Below are positions 61,259 to 64,000 of a stretch of DNA of 64,000 nt, one piece after another; position 1 is the first letter of the stretch, and every line of letters begins with the position of its first letter. Source of the stretch: Actinoplanes sp. L3-i22. Lineage in GTDB: Bacteria; Actinomycetota; Actinomycetes; Mycobacteriales; Micromonosporaceae. The notes beneath the pieces were generated by a model. The model saw only the letters and a program-made list of their open reading frames with translations. It had not been told where the DNA came from and ran no database searches. The DNA is taken from NCBI RefSeq assembly GCF_019704555.1, contig NZ_AP024745.1:1422001-1486000 (forward strand), written 5' to 3'. Made by a program: the position numbers and the translations under genes.

Positions 61259-62272
61259 ATGCGGCTGCGACATCCTTCCGGCCGGATCGTGCACCTCACC
61301 TGCGGCGTGAGCCTAACCGACGCGACCACTCCGGCTGACGCGTTCACCATCCTCGACACCGCCGCCGCCGATCTGCGGGCCGGGCTCGGCCAGAGCTCCG
61401 ACCAGGGGCGGGATTCCGGATATCCGGACACCCTCGCGATCGCCCTGCGACTGTCCCACCCGCTTGCCGCCACCCTCATGGACGACGGGCGCGCCCGCAC
61501 CCGGCTGCGTGCCGAACTCGATGCCCGCAGCCTCGAGGTCGTCACGCTGAGCGGCGCGCCCGACGCCGAGGGCGGCGGCTCACCCCCCGCCCCCGCCCCC
61601 GCCGATGAAACGCCCGCCGCACCCTCCGGTGAAACGCCCGGCGACATGCCCGACGGCGACATGCCCGACGGAGTCCTGCCGGACTGGAGCGAGCCGGCCC
61701 GCCTCCAGCACACCCTCGACCTCGCCCGGATCCTGGTCGACCTGCTCCCCGAGGACGAGGTCCGCGGCGCGGTCGGCACCTGCGGCCTGGGCCGCCGGGC
61801 GAGCTGGGACGAGGCGCACGAGCTGGCCGGCGGGCGGCACCTCCGCCGGCTCTCCGGCGGGCTCGCCGACCTGGCGTGGCGGGTCGGCCGCGCGGTCCGG
61901 GTCGGGTTCGAACCCCAGCCGGGGTACGTGCTGGACAGCCCCGAGGAGACGGTCGCCGCCCTGGCCCGGGTCGACAAGGACCGGCTCGGCGTCTGCCTGG
62001 ACCTGTCCCGGGTGGTCCGCGACTGGGCCGTCCCGGAGGACGGCATCGACCGCCTCACCGACGCCGGCCTCTCGGTCATCACGGCGCGGATCACCGACCC
62101 GGCGGTCGCCTGGCAGCCGGTCCTGCGGCACCTGCTCGCGGCGGACACCGCCCGCACCGAGTACATCGAGGTGGACGGGGCCGGATCCCGGGCAGCTGAC
62201 CTGACGTACGTCATCGGGCAGTTGACCGCCCTCGGCCTGATCCCGGAGAACGAACCCTGCACCGCGCCGTGA
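61259..62272 (+). CDS. EboE-like TIM-barrel protein
   Basis: A 337-residue protein. The N-terminal MRLRHPSGRIVHLTCGVSLTD, the middle RLRAELDARSLEVVTLSGAP, LQHTLDLARILVDLLPED, and the barrel segment FEPQPGYVLDSPEE resemble EboE, the xylose-isomerase-like member of the ebo metabolite-traffic cluster. GGGGAGG lies upstream of ATG 61259. The usual GVCLDTCH metal motif reads GVCLDLSR, losing the histidine, and a Gly/Pro/Asp-rich insert (about 98-140) replaces the family's loop. No eboA-D or F neighbours are present. It may be an inactive or re-purposed homologue. Confidence 0.65.
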   Translation: MRLRHPSGRIVHLTCGVSLTDATTPADAFTILDTAAADLRAGLGQSSDQGRDSGYPDTLAIALRLSHPLAATLMDDGRARTRLRAELDARSLEVVTLSGAPDAEGGGSPPAPAPADETPAAPSGETPGDMPDGDMPDGVLPDWSEPARLQHTLDLARILVDLLPEDEVRGAVGTCGLGRRASWDEAHELAGGRHLRRLSGGLADLAWRVGRAVRVGFEPQPGYVLDSPEETVAALARVDKDRLGVCLDLSRVVRDWAVPEDGIDRLTDAGLSVITARITDPAVAWQPVLRHLLAADTARTEYIEVDGAGSRAADLTYVIGQLTALGLIPENEPCTAP

Positions 62273-62280
62273 GGCAAGCG

Positions 62281-62312
62281 AAAAGGCCGCCCCGGTCGGG
62301 GCGGCCTTTTTC
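62281..62312. terminator. Strong bidirectional rho-independent terminator
   Basis: AAGGCCGCCCC-GGTC-GGGGCGGCCTT with flanking A-run and T-run. It serves the EboE-like gene (ends 62272) and, in reverse, the YtxH-like gene (ends 62326). Confidence 0.95.
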
Positions 62313-62325
62313 GGTACGGGGTGGG

Positions 62326-62646
62326 TCAGAGCGTGCCGCCCGGACCCTTCGTGCCGGTGCCGGAGAGGGAATCCGACGGCGCGATCAGGTCATCCGTGGA
62401 GGTGGTGCCGGTCGTCGTGGTGGTGCTGAGCTTCTCACCGAGCTTGGACGACTGGAGCTTGTCCTTGCCCTCGGTGTACAGCTTGTTCGCCTGAGCCTGG
62501 GCAACGCCGGCGGCCTCCTGGACCGTCGGGTTCTGCCAGAACTTCTCGGCTTGCGACCGAATCTCCTCGTACTTCTCGCGGCCGGCCCGGCTGCCCAGGA
62601 CGAAGCCCGCCGCGAGACCGCCGAGGAACAAGAGCTTTCCGCGCAT
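62326..62646 (-). CDS. YtxH domain-containing small protein
   Basis: A 106-residue protein with an N-terminal hydrophobic segment (LLFLGGLAAGFVLGSRAG) and an alanine/lysine-rich helical body, as in YtxH/gas-vesicle-like small envelope proteins. The tail contains Thr/Ser repeats (STTTTTGTTST). AAGGAG precedes ATG 62646 (62644-62646). Function unknown; stress-induced in other bacteria. Confidence 0.75.
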   Translation of the reverse strand: MRGKLLFLGGLAAGFVLGSRAGREKYEEIRSQAEKFWQNPTVQEAAGVAQAQANKLYTEGKDKLQSSKLGEKLSTTTTTGTTSTDDLIAPSDSLSGTGTKGPGGTL

Positions 62647-62853
62647 GATGGCGGCTCCTTCCGTGTCGTGACGCACTTGCGTCTGCGGCCGTGCATACCC
62701 ATCCTGCCGCGCGGATACTCGTCGCACCCAGGTTTCACTCCTGTTGTCCCGAGTCACACCCGTCGGCGCGGCACGGGGATACCCCTTCGCGCAAAGCCCG
62801 TGCGGTCGTGTAATCTTCTCTCCGTTGCCAGGGAAACCCGGCGGCAAGCACGA

Positions 62854-62926
62854 TCCCCTGTAGCTCAATTGGCAGAGCAGCCGGCTGTTAACCGGCAGGT
62901 TATTGGTTCGAGTCCAATCGGGGGAG
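62854..62926 (+). tRNA. tRNA-Asn(GTT)
   Basis: A 73-nt cloverleaf: acceptor TCCCCTG/CGGGGGA, D arm GCTC..GAGC, anticodon arm CCGGC-TGTTAAC-GCCGG with GTT, T arm ATTGG-TTCGAGT-CCAAT, discriminator G. No CCA is encoded. No integrase is near, and no attachment-site duplication was seen. Confidence 0.97.
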
Positions 62927-62933
62927 CTTCAGG

Positions 62934-62975
62934 GAAGGGCCTCGGGTCCTGCGGAAACGCAGACCGGGGCCCTTC
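62934..62975 (+). terminator. Terminator of the tRNA-Asn gene
   Basis: GAAGGGCC...GGCCCTTC outer stem and CTGCG-GAAA-CGCAG inner stem, followed by TCCTTTTCT. It begins 8 bp after the tRNA. The rest of the 331-bp gap to 63257 shows no gene; it may hold the oxidoreductase promoter. Confidence 0.88.
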
Positions 62976-63257
62976 TCCTTTTCTACTCGGGGCCCGTGCG
63001 TCGGAAATCCCCCGCCACGGATGATTCGCGGACCACGGATCAAAACCAGCTTTCCGTACGTCGGTTCGCGCGCCGTTCGCGACCGCGTTCCGCTGCGAGG
63101 GGCCCCGGTGCCGGGTCCCCGAGGCTCCCGGATCGGGGGGCGGGGCACACGTCGTACCAAATTGGTGGGGTTTTTGTGGCCCTTGCTCTTTCGCCTCCTT
63201 GGCCCGAAGTGCGCGGTTACGCTGAGGCCTGCGTTGTTCGCTCTCAGTGAGGTGGTT

Positions 63258-64000
63258 ATGTCGCAGCGGGTCGAGGTGGACGTCGTCATCGTCGGCGGCG
63301 GGCTCGCCGGGCTGTCGGCCGCCCGCCGACTCGACCGCGCCGGCGTGGAGTGGCTGCTCGTCGAGGGCTCCGACCGGGTCGGCGGCCGGGTCGCCACCGA
63401 CGTGATCGACGGCTGGCACCTGGACCGTGGATTCCAGGTGCTGAACACCGCCTACCCGCGGCTGCCCGCCCTGGTCGACGTCGACGCGCTCGACATGCGA
63501 TACCTCACCGCCGGCGTGCTGGTCCGCCGCGGCAGCGGCCTGCACCGGCTGGAGAACCCGCTCCGCGAACCGCTCACCACCCCGCAGACCCTGCTGTCCG
63601 GCGTCGGCACCCTCGCCGACCGGCTCAAGTTCGCCGCGCTGGCCACCCGCTGCGCCACCACCCCGGTCGACCGGCTCCTGGACACGCCGGAGATCACCAC
63701 GCAGGAGATGCTCCGCAAGGCCGGGCTGTCCCACCGGATCATCGAGGAGGTGCTGCGACCGTTCTTCTCCGGCGTGTTCGCCGACCGGTCCCTCGAGACC
63801 TCCAGCCACGTCACCGCGATGGTGCTGCGCTCCTTCACCCGCGGCCGGATCGGCGTGCCGGCCGCCGGCATGGCCGCGCTGCCCGCCGCGATCGCCGGCC
63901 CGCTGCCGTTCCCGCAACTGCTGATCGGCGCCCGCACCCTGAGCATCGGCCCCGGCCTGGTCGTCACCGAGGGCGGCGAGATCCACTGCCGCGCGGTGAT
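63258..64000 (+). CDS. FAD-dependent amine oxidase/phytoene desaturase-type protein (cut by window edge)
   Basis: The first 247 codons of a flavoprotein. VVIVGGGLAGLSAARRL (residues 9-25) is the dinucleotide-binding motif, and VEGSDRVGGRVATD follows at about 36-49, as in amine oxidases and phytoene desaturase-like proteins. ATG 63258 follows GAGGTGG. The substrate-binding and C-terminal parts lie beyond the window. Confidence 0.88.
   Translation, partial: MSQRVEVDVVIVGGGLAGLSAARRLDRAGVEWLLVEGSDRVGGRVATDVIDGWHLDRGFQVLNTAYPRLPALVDVDALDMRYLTAGVLVRRGSGLHRLENPLREPLTTPQTLLSGVGTLADRLKFAALATRCATTPVDRLLDTPEITTQEMLRKAGLSHRIIEEVLRPFFSGVFADRSLETSSHVTAMVLRSFTRGRIGVPAAGMAALPAAIAGPLPFPQLLIGARTLSIGPGLVVTEGGEIHCRAV

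Noticed and set aside
62854..62926. tRNA-Asn as an integration site for a genomic island
   Set aside because: No integrase, no duplicated 3' tRNA end and no change of gene content were seen.

Overview
The window is chromosomal DNA from a high-GC (about 70 percent or more) actinomycete with GTG/ATG starts, dense gene packing and many 1-4 bp overlaps. The core gene order (hemW, hrcA-dnaJ2, phoH-ybeY-CNNM-era, recO-uppS, zur/arsR, glyS, dus, dgt-dnaG) follows the block I know from Mycobacterium tuberculosis around Rv2343c-Rv2388c. A stand-alone chemoreceptor, a roadblock/LC7 cluster and many lipoproteins suggest a motile, sporulating Micromonosporaceae member. Actinoplanes is my best guess; this is inference, not a database match.

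Layout. 1-8 kb: end of a membrane protein, a lysozyme-like wall protein, a crotonase, hemW, then a CIRCE-controlled hrcA-dnaJ2 operon, then a TetR regulator divergent from an epoxide-hydrolase-fold protein that has lost its catalytic residues. 8-13.5 kb: rsmE, a GH3 beta-glucosidase with a CebR-type operator at its start, a HIT hydrolase and a serine hydrolase. 13.6-19.1 kb: phoH, ybeY, CNNM transporter, a cysteine-free cytidine-deaminase-like protein, and an era whose open frame carries a roughly 385-residue Arg/Pro/Gly-rich extension. 19-25 kb: acyltransferase, DUF4097 lipoprotein, recO-uppS-histidine phosphatase, HAD hydrolase, thiamine-binding-type protein, aldo/keto reductase. 25-31 kb: vapBC with a palindromic operator, an MTHFR-like protein, a PH-domain protein, a 770-bp non-coding stretch with a dispersed repeat, twin DnaA boxes and G-rich repeats, then a Tat-exported PHP protein operon. 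31-34 kb: a YkoEDC-type ECF importer under a TPP riboswitch. 34-40 kb: hydrolase, membrane proteins and the zinc system znuACB-arsR-zur with a Zur box. 40-48 kb: glyS, lipoproteins, XdhC-like protein, dus, a zinc-ribbon/SPFH membrane pair and a DUF2786 protein. 48-53 kb: three roadblock proteins plus a PATAN/DUF4388-like protein, a VOC protein and a chemoreceptor. 53-64 kb: dgt, dnaG, an ABC-2 exporter, a BrkB-family protein, a lone EboE-like TIM barrel, a YtxH-like protein, tRNA-Asn and the start of an FAD amine oxidase.

The parts that look least described are: a roughly 150-bp structured intergenic element present three times (5.8, 27.5 and 48.3 kb) with a conserved hairpin; the Era extension; two degenerate enzymes kept in conserved contexts; and a roadblock cluster with no partner GTPase in view. 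Several metal, sugar, heat and vitamin regulatory sites (CIRCE, CebR-like box, Zur box, TPP riboswitch, TetR and VapB palindromes) can be read directly. No prophage, insertion sequence, CRISPR array or biosynthetic cluster is visible.
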